Assembly: GCF_000219625.1 (NCBI RefSeq)
Contig: NC_018207.1
Location: 124,001-188,000, forward strand
Length of the DNA stretch: 64,000 bases
Origin: Zymoseptoria tritici IPO323
Taxonomy: Eukaryota; Ascomycota; Dothideomycetes; Mycosphaerellales; Mycosphaerellaceae
Reading direction: 5' to 3'
Shown here: positions 23,820-35,957 of the stretch, in pieces
Layout: each line of letters begins with the position of its first letter
Numbering within the stretch: the first letter of the stretch is position 1
Made by a program: the position numbers and the translations under genes
Notes under the pieces: generated by a model
Seen by the model: only the letters and a program-made list of their open reading frames with translations
The model's database searches: none
Told to the model about the DNA's origin: nothing

Positions 23820-24968
23820 CTAAAGCTGCACATCATTATTCAACAACGTCACCTGCTCTCCCGGCTTGAACGCCGGCAGTCCAATATACGGACACCCATC
23901 ACACCGAAACGCATCTCCCAGCGCACAATTCCCGCACGATCCCACTTTTCCTTGCACCGTGAAATCTACCTCGGTCAAGTCGTCCGCCTGCAGCATGGCC
24001 GCATTGGACGATTTGGAGGGCTCGTTGAGCTGCAATTTGGCGAGATTCGCGTCGGCGGCGAGTCGAGTCGCTTTGTCTTCGGCTTCGATGCGTTGCGCCA
24101 GACCGCAGGTGCAGTCTTTGCAGGCGCGGCGGCGTTTGGTGTTGGGTTTGCAGGCTTCAGCTGGAGGGGAGGGAGGAAGTGTTAGCCCAAGCTCGGTGCA
24201 GACGTTTTGCTCTCAAGCCGGGGAATACGTACGAATGATGAGCGGTTTCTGCCTGTCTTCCTCCGACAGCAGACTCTCCGGATCGATCCTCGCAGCATTC
24301 TGCAATGCCTCGTCGCTCGGAAATTCATCCTCGTCATCTTCATAGTCGTCATCCAAGTCGTCCACATTATTGATGAATCCCACACCCGCCGGTGTAGCCT
24401 GCACGACATTCGTAGAGATGTCCTCACTCTTCCTCTTCGCCGTATTCGCCGCCTCGACATCATTCGCGGGCACCGCCGCCGCATTCGCCTTCTTCCGTCC
24501 AAAACTCAACTTGACCGTCTGTGCCGCCGCAGCAGCAGGCTTTGTGATCTCCGCGCCGTCCGCCACTAGTCCCGCCAAAATCGCCTCCGTCTGCTCTGCT
24601 TTTCCAAACGTACTTCCAGACTGTGCCTTTAGTCTACCACCGGGTTTGAGAGATTGAGATATCCTCTCTATGACCTCGCGGGAGAGTGATTGTGAGGGTT
24701 GTGCTTGGTCGACGTCCGATAGCACGAGCACGACGTCATATGTGGTGGCGGGAAGGGAGACGAGACCGAGAGCCAGACGGTCGAGCATTTGAATGTCTGT
24801 CGCATTGCGGTCGTAGGCTTCGGCGACTTGTGTGAGAGCGGAGGGGTGAGAGGCGACGGATGGTGGGGCGAGGAGGAGGGTTCGTTGAGCGGCGGTGGAC
24901 TTGGCCGGTGGTGGGTTGAAGTCCATTCCGAAGTCGGGTGTGTTGTCGATTGTCACTGCGGGCGCCAT
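23820..24968 (-). CDS. dre2: Fe-S cluster assembly protein Dre2 (anamorsin/CIAPIN1)
   Basis: Exons are 24233-24968 and 23820-24160, giving 358 residues. The N-terminal half is a methyltransferase-like fold ([25 protein letters not shown]). A linker rich in Asp/Glu follows ([20 protein letters not shown]). The C-terminal half holds the two metal sites: CX8-11CxxCxC ([17 protein letters not shown], 2Fe-2S) and CxxC-x7-CxxC ([15 protein letters not shown]). Dre2 receives electrons from the diflavin reductase Tah18 and is essential for cytosolic Fe-S protein assembly. Length and motifs are normal, with no lesions. Confidence 0.96.
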
Positions 24969-25654
24969 GGTGAGTGAGGGGTTTGTGGGTGTTGTGGTCG
25001 AGGTTGGTATGTCGGAAAAGAAGTTGAGAAGGTGGAAGTGTATGGACGGTGAGTAATCCGATTGAAGAAAGTGGAGTGACATAGAGGGGTTCAAGGGCGA
25101 TATCGGGCGGCATTCAGATAGGGTACCTGAATGGTGGGATGACATGTCTCCCGCGTACATAAGGTACGCCCACATCATTGCCAGCGAGCAAGGATCTGAA
25201 TGCTATAATTTCTACAAAGCACTGCTCGGCTATTGGAGAGATATGGCTGTCCGTTCATACGTCCCATTAACACAGCGTTTCGGCAAGGCTTTGGGAGCCG
25301 CTGTAAGCTTTCGAAGAAAATGCTCGATCAAGGCAATGAAGTAGCATGAATATGTAGCATTTCGATGTCCACAGTCACTCGTACATGACAGCCAGGCGCA
25401 AGCCTCCCACTCCGCTTGCTTGACGCTCGACTTGTCCTGCTGAAGCGGCGGCAAAAGGCTTCTGTGACAAGCCTCCAAATCTCGATACCGTCGAGGACTC
25501 TTTCTTTCCGAGTTGAGTGATATCTCTAGCCAAATGTCTCCTTCAAGTCTGCATCTGGAGTGCCGCGCTGTCTCTATCCGTTGTTTGTACAAGAGTTGAG
25601 ATACACGTTCGTCACGACTATCCACTGTCGCTCATACAAGTCCTGTACTTCCAT
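24969..25654. other. dre2 promoter and intergenic stretch, no supported gene
   Basis: This contains the dre2 5' flank and the 3' flank of the DUF1279 gene. The small open frames show no recognisable features. Confidence 0.5.
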
Positions 25655-26426
25655 CTATTTCGGCTTCGGCTTTCCAATCTGATAACCCCATTTCCGCAAT
25701 GTCTTGACGACTTTCGGCGTGATGGCAACCGTGAGCGGCACTCGGATGAAGATGAGGGACTTGTGAACTCCGTAGGCGAAGAGCAATTGGGTCCAGATAC
25801 CTGACCGTTCTCGTTAGCAAGTGCCCGTGCGACATACTCCCAATGTGTGTATCCTTACTAGCATTCTCATGCTTCGCCTTCTCCGCAACAGCAGCATCCG
25901 CATCCCTTGTAGCCTCCTCAGCAGCATCCAGCGCCTCTTTGGTCTCCCTCCGCGCCATCAATCCCGGCGCAACCTTTTCCAGTGTCGTCCAGAAGTAATC
26001 CATGATCGCGTGTTCGACCTTTGCTATCCGCTCAGTGCCAAACCATCGTACAGCCAAGTAACAGAATGGAAAATCAATCGCCGACAGTCCCAGGTATATC
26101 CCCACCACCGTCCAGCCATATTTCTTCGACATCGCCCTCATGCGTTCCGACATGGACAATTTCGTCTCATCGATCTTCGGACCGGTGGGATTCGTGCTGT
26201 TGTATCGTGTCTGTCGCGCGCGGCGGAATAGTGAAGCTCGCCATGTTGATGAAAGAGCTGGTCTTGCGGATCGGATGGTGGTTGTGGTGAGACCTCGCCG
26301 TTGCGGTATCGTTTTCGACGGTAGTCGCAGGCCTGTGAGTTCTGTCCGTCGTGAGGCTCTGAGCAGAGCTTCTTGGGTGGTCGGCACTTGGCGAAAGAGC
26401 TGGAAGATGCGTGATGTCTTCAGCAT
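25655..26426 (-). CDS. mitochondrial DUF1279 (FAM210/Nat2-like) membrane protein
   Basis: Exons are 25859-26426 and 25655-25800, giving 237 residues. The first about 75 residues are basic, Arg/Ser/Thr-rich and free of acidic runs, as in a mitochondrial presequence. The DUF1279 core follows: MSERMRAMSKKYGWTVVGIY, a transmembrane segment with LSAIDFPFCYLAVRWFG, an Ala/Glu-rich coiled helix, and a second segment with LIFIRVPLTVAITPKVVKTLRKWGY. The short C-terminal tail is basic. FAM210 proteins sit in the mitochondrial inner membrane; yeast Nat2 belongs to the same family. The exact biochemical role is not established. Confidence 0.9.
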
Positions 26427-26440
26427 GGCAGCTCCGGGAT

Positions 26441-26496
26441 TGAGGATGCGTAAGCAGTGTGTCGATATTGAGGATGCGTGAGGAGTGTGTCGATAC
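26441..26496. repeat. 28-bp tandem repeat, two copies, just upstream of the DUF1279 gene
   Basis: The units 26441-26468 and 26469-26496 each begin TTGAGGATGCGT and end GTGTGTCGATA, with two mismatches. They lie 15-70 nt upstream of the start codon of the minus-strand DUF1279 gene, so they are probably in its 5'UTR or core promoter. Confidence 0.85.
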
Positions 26497-28455
26497 GTCG
26501 ATGGGAACGGCCGCGCTTGGATGATTTTGTCTCGTCGATACTGTCGATGCTAAGGATGATATGGAGCTGTTTGCACTTCGCCTCGTTGTTGATCTCACCA
26601 AAAAAGTTGCAAGCTGGGAAGTTCCTGCCAAGGCCCCTTGGTCGGCTCGTCATGATCCTCCCTCGCTTGGGCTTGAATGGTTGTTCCAGAATACGCGAAG
26701 AACAACCTACTGTTCTGTGACGATTCTGAGGTACCATCATCAATGACCCATCTCACAGACGGCCGTCAAATTACAAGGAGAGCCTTCAACGAAACGCCAG
26801 CATTGATCCCGTCCATCGATCGTATCGAACTCGCCTGTGTTTTGCACGATCTCAGAACCAAGATTCCATTCCGATGGTGCCCAAAGAGAATTTGCTGGTT
26901 GGGCTGAGGGACGGCGCATCCTTTTAAGATGACTTAACAGACTATGCTATAGCGAAGATCCATGCGGCACTGCTTTGGAAACGGCCTCGCTTCCACGTGC
27001 TTGGGTTGGGCGTCCACCGCTGTGCTGCTTGACTCTGTCTGCTTCTTTGATGAGGAGAGTTCAGCAGCAACTTAGGGCAAGGTGGTTCAGCCTACCGAGC
27101 TTCCATGAGCTTGTTCTTCACACACGAGGGTTCGAGCCGCATCACGATGTGCCGTTTGTGCATTGCGGTGGCGTTTCTGGATTCGTTGCAGACAGTCAGT
27201 ACAGCTGCCCGACTACGACGATCCTCCGCGTGTTTACCAAGGATGCTGATGCTTCCGTTTGATTGTTGAGATTGCAAGTGATTGAGTGAGAATGTCAGGT
27301 CCACAAAGACTGTCGCCATAGCGGCTCGGCATGAGGGACTGTGGTTGATTCTGGACAGCAATCCGGCGCGCGGCGAGTACCTGTGCTGTGCTCCTCGCAG
27401 GAGCATGGCGTACGACGCGGGGATGATGGGAACCCTGGTCGGCAATCGTCGGAGTTGAAGAGATATATCGGCCACGGTGCATGAGATTGAGAGCGGTGGG
27501 ACTCTTCCTTTCATGCACTTGCACCGCATTGCATTGAGCCTAAACCCACCGGATGTTGGCCGGTTTGGCGTCATTTATTTAGGTCGTGCAGGGCAGATCC
27601 AAGGACCATCACTGACACTGTGTATGGTCGGTGGCTTCGATGTGTTACCCTTTGTTGGAGCGAGTTGTGGGGCCCTCGGATGGCAGCCCTAGTGGAGTGG
27701 TATCGCTTAGAAAGATGTGGCTGAAGATACCATACCTTACGGAGCTTTCTCTGCCTGTCCCAAGCCTTCAACGCGGATGGCCTGGTATGCATGGTACTGG
27801 GAATGACAAGATATAGTCTATAAGCAAGAAACAGTACCGCTTGGTGCAGAGACTTGACTGCAACTCGCAAGTACCTTGGGTATCTGTGTATGGTGCATTC
27901 AATCGAAAAGAGTCCGACAATTGAGTTTACGCTTGGAGACTCTGTTGCATACTCCTGGTCATCCTCCTGTAAGCAATCTGAGCGCAGCCTATCACCACGG
28001 TGGAGCACAAGCTCGCCATAACTTCGCCATGTCTGCGAAGGATAGTTCTATTTGGTCTTCTCCCTAGCGTTACCACTGCAGCCCGAGACGGCTCGCTTGC
28101 GACTCCATTATCCCTCCCGCCCACCCATGTACGACGAGCCGAGACCGATGCGAGGCTGACGTTTGGCTTACCAGGGAGCGAGCCCAGTGCCGAGTGTGCG
28201 TGGAGCAACCCGAGCGCGTGCATCGCGTGCATCACTAAGGTACCTTACTTCCAAGTGCGCGAGAGAGCCAACCCGCGAGACCGATCCATCCGAGCTACGA
28301 CACGCAAACACATAAAAGACCCATAGCGAGCCCACCTATATATGCAGTCCAGGGTAAGCACGCTTCGTTCCACCCCTTCTGTGCTACCATTACCACTCCC
28401 ATCATCCTGCCCTGCTTCAGTCTTACCTGACTTGCCCACCCAATCTTTCGTCTAC
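26497..28455. other. about 2 kb without a supported gene
   Basis: There are several 60-160 codon frames on both strands, but none has a domain, signal peptide or supporting splice structure. A TATATA element at about 28337-28343 belongs to the next plus-strand gene. Confidence 0.45.
28337..28343 (+). promoter_or_regulatory. TATA-like element of the conserved small protein gene
   Basis: The sequence CTATATATG overlaps an upstream in-frame ATG at 28342 and lies about 115 bp before the ATG pair at 28456/28459. Its position argues for the downstream start. Confidence 0.4.
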
Positions 28456-28878
28456 ATGATGCAGGCCGTACCACTCAACTTTTCTGTTCCCTTCGTACCG
28501 TACCCAACTCCGCCGTTTCGTGCCTCGCTGGACGCCTGCTGCTACCAACTCGACCTCGACCCGTTCAGCATGGGAGCCCGAGCCACAAACCACGTGCAGG
28601 TGGACGGTCTTGGTGTCTTGGACTACCAAAGCGCCATCGACATCGCCCGTAACAGCGAGGGCGAGCTGGATCCAACCGTCTCGGCATATCTGGAACTCGC
28701 CCTCACGGATATCTGGAGTCGCATCAGCCTGAACCCCACTTCCTACATCATGACCAAGGACGAGTTCGCCGTGTTCAACTTCTACCGTGCCCGCTTCGAA
28801 GGCGACCAAGTGGCAGAGCAAGCTGTTGCTCGATACTGGTCCCACACGCACGACCTCACAACAGACACCTCGGCTTGA
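28456..28878 (+). CDS. conserved small hypothetical protein
   Basis: This is an intronless frame of 140 residues from the ATG pair at 28456/28459. The frame is open further upstream to 28342, but that ATG sits in a TATA-like sequence. The conserved-looking C-terminal half includes GELDPTVSAYLELALTDIW, SYIMTKDEFAVFNFYRARF and EQAVARYW. From memory of the type, similar small proteins with this C-terminal pattern occur across Pezizomycotina, but no function is known. No signal peptide or transmembrane segment is seen. Confidence 0.65.
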   Translation: MMQAVPLNFSVPFVPYPTPPFRASLDACCYQLDLDPFSMGARATNHVQVDGLGVLDYQSAIDIARNSEGELDPTVSAYLELALTDIWSRISLNPTSYIMTKDEFAVFNFYRARFEGDQVAEQAVARYWSHTHDLTTDTSA

Positions 28879-29066
28879 AAGGATCCGGTCCTGCTATCGT
28901 GCCCACTACTGTCCTCGTCATTTCTGCTCATGCTCGCTGTCTCCCTTCTCCACCATCACGGCGAATTGGTCATCCGAAGTGAGCAGCGGCTAATTATTCA
29001 CACGTCGAGCAGTGTCCATCCCCACTTCTTCCATTTTCGGGGCCGACTCCGACGCCTGTACCAAGA

Positions 29067-31304
29067 ATGCAGCGACCTAAATCCAACCACCTTCTGGAGC
29101 AGCATCAGCAGCCGCCACAATCATGTGCACCGCCAGCCCGCACGAATCCTGCGGGTACCATCTCAGCATCATGCAGGCTAGTCTTGTCGAGAGTGCTCCT
29201 AGCGATGCTGGCGATCACGGTCATGATCTACCTCTCCTCTGACATCGACCTCTTGATACGCCAAGTTCTGCCGCTATCCGATCGACAGCTATTCGTCCGG
29301 ACCACAAGCCAGCCTCGCTTGGAGGTCATCCAGATCTCCCCACCCGTACTAACGGCGACTCCGGATGGTACGCTCCAGCTAACCGATGGCTCCGACAACT
29401 TCACACCTGTCGTCGGTCCCGACTCGACCTCGTCCTGCCAGGAAGTCCTTGTTGACTACTCGTTTGCAGCCTCTTACGGGCGTCCTTATGTGGGGTCGTA
29501 TACACCGCCAGCATGCTCGTTCAATCGGGTGACCTGGAACCTGACGGTGGTTTCGGCGGGCAAGCAGTTCGACCGCCTTGGAACCGTGTCTTTGGGTGAT
29601 ATCGAGCTATTCAGGACTTCAACTGCCGAGCCGACGCCAAATGGTATCGAATGGCACTACCTGAAGGTGAGAGAGAGTCTTGGCTGACTACCGACCACTG
29701 CCATAGCTAATAATGGTATGCAGGACATGACCAGCTTCTTGCCATTGTTCAAAGAAGATCAGTCCCTCATATTCGACCTTGGCAACATTATTGACGATGT
29801 TTACACGGCTCCGTTCAATGTCACCTTGACAGCTTCGTATTTCACTATCAAAAATCCAAGCTCGGTTCCCGCCGACCTCATCGTTCCCGTCTCGAAGCGA
29901 CTGGGCGCAACAGGTCATCCGAGCTACTTCTTGTACCCGAACGAAACAGCGTCGAACGACCTGACGCTGCCGCGCAACGTCAAACGTGCTGTTTTCTCCA
30001 TCGCAGCTACCGGCCAAGCAGAAGAAGAGGTAAGCTTTCTGAAGGACGTGATTGTAGGCACCGTCGCTAACTATGATGCCAAGTTCTGGTGGAGCAATGT
30101 CTTGCAATCTGACGTCGATGTCTTCGGCTCCGATTCTCCTCTCTACGGCTTTTCTCCCTTCCGCGAAGTGCAACTCTTGATTGATGATCAGTTGGCTGGA
30201 GTTGCATGGCCATTCCCAGTGATCTTCACTGGCGGTGTCGTTCCCGGACTTTGGCGTCCAATCGTAGGCATCGAGGCCTTTGACCTGAGAGAAGACGAGA
30301 TTGACATTACACCCTGGCTTCCACTTCTATGCGATGGCAACTCGCATACATTCAAAATCATCGTCACCGGACTGAACGACGATGGGAAAGGTCAAGCATC
30401 GCTATCTCACACCACGGGCAACTATTGGTATATCTCGGGTAAAGTCTTCATCTGGCTTGATGAAGAAGGACATGTCACCTCAGGCAAAGCCCCTACTATT
30501 GCCGTACCCGATCCGACGTTCCAAGTGTCGTCCGTTCGCTCGCAGCTACGAAATGGCACGAATGACACTCTCGACTACAGCGTTCAGGCTCAGCGAGTCC
30601 TTTCCATCCAGTCAACGATCGAGCTGTCTTCCGGCGTAGAGCTGGCAACCTGGGAGCAAGATCTCTCCTTCTCCCTGCAAGGCAACTATACCGATCAAGG
30701 TGCTGTACAAGTCACCACGCAATGGACCAATGGCCATGATAAGTCCTCCAGTGGCTATGCACGTCAATATCAATATCCTCTGTATGCACAAAACTCCTTC
30801 GTGGAGGAGAAAGACAATAACTTCACTCTCAAAGCAACTATCGAGCGTGGCCTGGATCTGAAGCTCTACACCCCAACCGTCTTCCCGACCGGCCTAGACG
30901 ACTTCGATGCAGTCGCTGAGTCCCACAGCGAATACACCGGCGCATGGCTCTCGACCACTCAAAAGGGCGAAGCAACCTACTTGGCAAACACCACAAGCAA
31001 GAAGTCCTTCACATTCGGCACCACCGAGCAAGAATTGCGGCTGTCCGGCATCAAGAACCCTCTCGATCTGTTCGTCATCGAGCTCGACACCGCCAGCGAA
31101 GAGCTCTACTACCGGCGCGCCGTAGCGGTAAATGGGTCCATTGTGGAAAATACCGGGCGTGTGCTTGGCCAGTCCGCCTGGGCACAGCAAGGTGAAGTCA
31201 CCTCAGACCTTGGCGTGGACCTTTGTCTCTCGGGAGTTCCGGGACGTGGTGGATTGATAGGTGGACTGGTGGATATTGAGTTTGATACAGATGGCGGCAA
31301 CTGA
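29067..31304 (+). CDS. PNGase A-like peptide N-glycanase (glycoamidase A family)
   Basis: Exons are 29067-29666, 29724-30029 and 30084-31304, giving 708 residues. The second intron (54 nt) is in frame, and removing it gives the family reading EEEFWWSNVL. A hydrophobic signal-anchor at about residues 38-58 (VLLAMLAITVMIYL) follows a basic/Pro-rich cytosolic leader, so the protein is type II membrane bound or secreted after cleavage. The body matches the peptide-N4-(N-acetyl-beta-glucosaminyl)asparagine amidase A family: CSFNRVTWNLTVVSAGKQFD, DRLGTVSLGDIELFRTST, YGFSPFREVQLLIDDQLAG, PFPVIFTGGVVPGLWRP. This family removes N-glycans from glycoproteins. Many NxS/T sites are present. Confidence 0.9.
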
Positions 31305-33398
31305 CGGTGGCTGGATGCTTGGCTTTTGGCGAAGGATTTCTTGCAATGGAGGATAACTTTCTCCGTGAGTGGGTTTTGTCGACTGCCGGACTTTGCTCGG
31401 ATAGGCGAGTCCAATTGAAGCAACGGTGATTTGGAATGCTCTGTTCTTGTTTGCATGTGCGTCTGCATATCATGAGCGAGTCTATGGAGGAAGTTGCCCG
31501 ATTGCTATCGTACGAAGACCGCTCTCGCAGATGCAAATGTTCTCGTACCCTTCCAGCAATCGATGGACTGCGACCTCAGGACCGTGTTCCTATCGCATCC
31601 GACGTCGTGAATGTCTCTCCTGTATCAGGGTCTATTGATGAACCCCCACCGGCGCTTCGCAGCCTTACCAGGTTTCGCATGAAGTGGAGTGCACAAAGGT
31701 ACGTACCTCTGATGCTAATTTTCAGCCGCATTTTAAGAAGTCCATAACCTGATCATAATCTTCGACTACGGATCACCCTCATCCGATACATCGACTTGGC
31801 AGCTTTTCTTCTCTTTGACTTCCACTCCTTCGATCCACATGGTGGATTTCAGCCCTTCGATCATGACGATGAAGACCCGCCCGCAACGTGGTGGGAAAGC
31901 CCGAAGGAGCATTTACTTTGGTACCTCCTGCCAGGCATGCGGAAGCTTTCACGCTATGCATCCTCCAGGAGGTGTTCACTCGAGGTTGATTTGGCAGGCT
32001 GAAAGCTTGGCAATCAGATTAAAAGGTGGTGTGGGATGAAGTCTAAACTCCACACCTGGACGACGTCGAAGTTGCGAGTCGCCAGTACGATGTTTTTTGG
32101 TGCAAGATGCTGGAACTTGGACGGTACGATCGTGCTCATGCGGTGCCTTTTCGTGATAAGAGAGTGATGCAGACACGGTCTCTGTCGATCACCGCCGCTG
32201 TGGATGCAATCTCGGACATGAAGTCGCTTTGGGTTGAAGACATTGTTGATGCAGCTCTATAGGGCAACTTTCCTGGTCATCCTCTGATGCCACTCCATAG
32301 GAGCTCGAGTCATTGATGGATACCTTGGGCCGGAGCAATGCGAGTCCTTTCTGCTACCAGAGCTTCTTTGTCCGCAACTTGGCTACACACGTATGCATCG
32401 ATCTCCGTCTGTTGCGGTCACGCCATTCGTCTCTGGCCGACTGAGCACGGCATAAGGTTCTTCTTCGGTATTCGGATCCGTCGTCGGCTTCACTTCACGA
32501 TCTGGCGTGAGGTGCGATGTGGCTCCACAGGGATGTGCGATATAGACCCACTTTCCGTGGTTGGATTGCCCCAATGCTGGTCATTCGGAAGATGCCTTGT
32601 GGGGAAGCAGTAAAGCGAAGAGTTTGCTTGACGGATATCCACCGCCTTCGGTGCACTTGCGCTCGATTCGACTGCCGAATAGTTGCCAGGCACCGGATCG
32701 GTCAGAGCACCTTGGACGAAAGCTCTGATCAGTCGATCCACTCAGTTGCGTGAGCGTCTTCCGGTGCTCACGAGTCACTACCTTGGCTGACGATGAGATC
32801 TCCGTCCTTCAAAGTACCTTGCGCTGCGACTTGGTAAACCCTCCGGATTCCTACCCATCCGCTCGATCTGCCGTTCATGTTCGACACCGCCGGTGAAGCC
32901 TGCCAACGCTCGGCTCGGAACATGTGGCTTCGACGATATGGCGGTGCAACGCGGATGATTCGTGACTCGCGCTCTGTATCCTTCGAGTCTACAAGTGGAA
33001 ACAAGATGTCACAAGACGCACAAAGTCTGCAAGCCGACCGGGCTGTGACGGCGACGAAATAGCTGCCAATGGAGACCAAAGAGGCTGTGGCGCATCCTTG
33101 CGATCGCCAAAATTATGCATGAAGTGATCCGGTGAGGCTGGACGATGTCTTGCACAAAATATTTCAAGGGCCATGGGTCCGTCGTCGGGCCACGCAAAGC
33201 CCGAGGAATCGGCATCAGCTACCTGCACGAAGGCGGGACGACCTGTGGAGCAAGCAAATGTCGCCTCAAACGCTGCTCCACCTCTGCGGATGGTCGGACA
33301 TTGACGCAGGGCATGAACAAGATCGTTCATATCGCCATGGAAAGTGCCTTGGAGGCGGACCAGCATACAAAGACAAACTTTGGATTTCTCCCCTCCCA
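31305..33398. other. about 2.1 kb without a supported gene
   Basis: The frames here are short and unrecognised. Some minus-strand stretches (for example near 31770-31980 and 32770-33080) have protein-like composition and may be remnants of a decayed gene, but they cannot be joined or named. Confidence 0.4.
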
Positions 33399-35188
33399 TC
33401 ACGACTCATCTCCCTCGTCGAGCGCATATACCTCTACCTCTGCAATCATCGTTCGCGCAGGAATGGTGACACAGATCGGAAAGCCGCCATAATCAGGATT
33501 CTCATTCGGCATCATGGCATAGATGCCACTTCGAGTTTCATCGCCATTCAATCTCCGCTCCGTCCGCAGAAGACCGGTCTCGACATCAACCACGCTCTTC
33601 TCCGTCATGCTCAAAATGCCAGTGAAAGTTGAATTCGGTCTCGTCGATTTGAACGCCGCTTGGAAACCCCAGCCGATGAGAAGGAACTTTCCCGGACCAG
33701 TGTGAATCAACATGCCCGATCCAGGACCCGGCTTGCCAAACACGAAGCAGCGACTCACGGTGACTTGGTATCCGCCAAAGCGCACGACCATCGGCGGACT
33801 GGTGTCTCTTCCGTCTTCGGTGAGCTCGTCGAAATAAAATCCAACACTTGACTCGGGCTTCAGCTGCGCATCCAGGACCAATCTGGACACTTGCGCTAGA
33901 AGCTTGTAATGTCGAGTGAAGGCATTGTTCTCCGGATCTAGAGTGTCAATGCCGAAGGGACTGGTTCCGAGCGCTTGAAAGCTGCCAAAAGCTTTCCAGA
34001 TTCTTCTCGCACCATACTCGTCTCTTCTTTGCTCCGGAATGAACAGTGGCTGGTTCTTGTGCCTGTACTTGGCGCATGAGCTTGCATAGTCATTCAAGTA
34101 AACATCAGGAGCGATGAGGTCGAGATTCGGAGCGAAGCGCTGCCATATGTCGAGCACATTGCTCGTTCCGCCGCCCGATGGGTAGTCGCCAGGATCACCG
34201 CCACCTCCTACTACCACCGGTGACGAGCTGTCTGCGTCCGAACCAAAGTAATTCTGCCAGACGTTTGTGTACAGCGGGATGGAGTATTCTTGCCGTCCTG
34301 CAGCAGCGACCTCGTTCAAGTACTTGGCATAGTGGTACGCCATGAACAGCTCATCGGTGGCTGGACCTTTGCCGAAGACAGACTCCCAGTTGCCGATTGC
34401 GGTCCCACCTGCGAGCTGCTGCAACGTTGCTCTCAGATTTGGGAACTTCATTTTCAGGTCGTGGTGGAGGTTGTGCCACCCTTCGTCGAGGAACGAGACA
34501 AGATCGACTGGAACTGGAGCTTCGAATACCTCATTCGCATGCTTGCTGCCATCTCGAGAATCGCCAAGCAAGCCGACCTCGTTCTCAACCTGAACCATGA
34601 TCACCGTACGTTGTGTGTCAGTCTTCTGAAGATGTCTCATCAGCCTGCCAAATGCTCTGGCATCGGATTTGAGGCATTGTGCGTCCTTGGGAAAGATGGA
34701 GACGACATCTGCGGTCTCCAAGACGCCGCCGGCTTTTCGAAGTTTTGCCCGAGGAAACCTCTTTGGATTGGTCTTCACCCAGGCTGGAGTGTATGTCGAA
34801 ATTCCTGCTCCGAATCAGCGTTCGGTCCTTCCTTTGAACAGCGTGGAATTGCCGACGGACCATTCTTGAACGAGCCGAACCACAACAGGATCAGCCTCAT
34901 GCCATGCTTTGCAGCGCCAGCCAAGACCTTGTCCAGTTCAGAAAAGTCGAATTGGCCCTCGACGGGCTCAATGTCCTCCCAAGTCACACATCCGAGCAGC
35001 GTGTTGACGCCCGTGTCAACCATCTTCTGCCAGACCGTGTCCATATATCGAGCTGAGGTGAGCGACGAGTTCTGGAGCTCGCCGCCCAAGATGAGGAACG
35101 GCTTTCCATCGACGATGAGCTGTGTTGCTTCGCCTGTTTTCCTGAGATATGGGATCTCCTGCGGTTTGCTCGAACGTGCAGATGCCAT
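33399..35188 (-). CDS. GH35-type glycoside hydrolase (beta-galactosidase-like) with DUF5597-like C-terminus
   Basis: Exons are 34861-35188 and 33399-34804, giving 577 residues. The N-terminus has no signal peptide, so an intracellular enzyme is likely. The TIM barrel contains LGGELQNSSLTSARYMD, GVNTLLGCVTWEDIEPVEG, LILLWFGSFKNG and the acid/base motif VQVENEVG (Glu at about residue 185). The probable nucleophile is Glu about 367 in PLFIPEQRR. The C-terminal beta domain resembles DUF5597 found with bacterial and fungal GH35/GH42 enzymes. The intron donor is GTCCGT, an unusual donor, but a CTGAT branch site and CAG acceptor are present and the join restores the conserved STYTPAWVKTNP reading. 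The start at 35188 is the first true ATG. It is divergent from a sugar carrier. The substrate is probably a beta-galactoside, but this is not proven. Confidence 0.88.
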
Positions 35189-35957
35189 GACTAACAATTG
35201 TCGGATCGAATGCTAGACGCTTTCGAAAGAGTCAGTCCATAGAGAACTCGATCGTGTCTGATCAGACTGTGACAGTTGAAGATCACGATTCCGGTATCGA
35301 AGGTGTTTTGAGCTATACTCATTTTGGCCCGGAGGGAGTACCCCGCCAAGGTGAGGTTGAGCGTATGCTTGCCCTCAAAGCTTACTCAGGTCGGGTATTA
35401 CCTCGATCACTGTCAGGGAAGCGGGTATGAGAATTGCCAGAACAATTTTGCCTGTCCGTGATGATCAGACGGGCAGCTGGGCTTGCAGTGGGAGCTTTGG
35501 TCTCCGCACGGAATCCCACACGTCTTTGTGTACTATGGAGCCCATGGCCGTATTGCCGCCATCACATGCCGGCTCAACACAAGGATCTGGGGATGAAAGA
35601 TGGAGAAACCTGGAGATCAATCCCAGTCTCGGTCGACTGCATGCCGACCACGCGGGGGAGTTGAACGATTGTGGGACAGGTCATGTGCGATTGCAGGGGT
35701 ATCTTCGCTGCGTCCGTTATCACCTTGCGCCGCCATACCGAGAGATCGGAAAGTGCACGGCGACTTCGACCTCCTTGCCGGGTTCATCAGCGGAGGAAGA
35801 CCTAGGGTTGAACGCTCTTCATGCCCTGCACAGGCAGAGCGATGGTCGCGGGTCTGGTCTTTGCGGGCACAGCGACATGACATAAGACAGTTCAGGCTCT
35901 ACTCTCGTACTTTTGCATCCCGAGCCACTCATCAACTCTTATCAGGCTACATCGACA
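35189..35957. promoter_or_regulatory. shared divergent promoter of GH35 and sugar carrier
   Basis: This 769-bp gap lies between divergent starts. It holds no supported gene. Co-expression of hydrolase and carrier is a natural inference from the layout. Confidence 0.5.
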
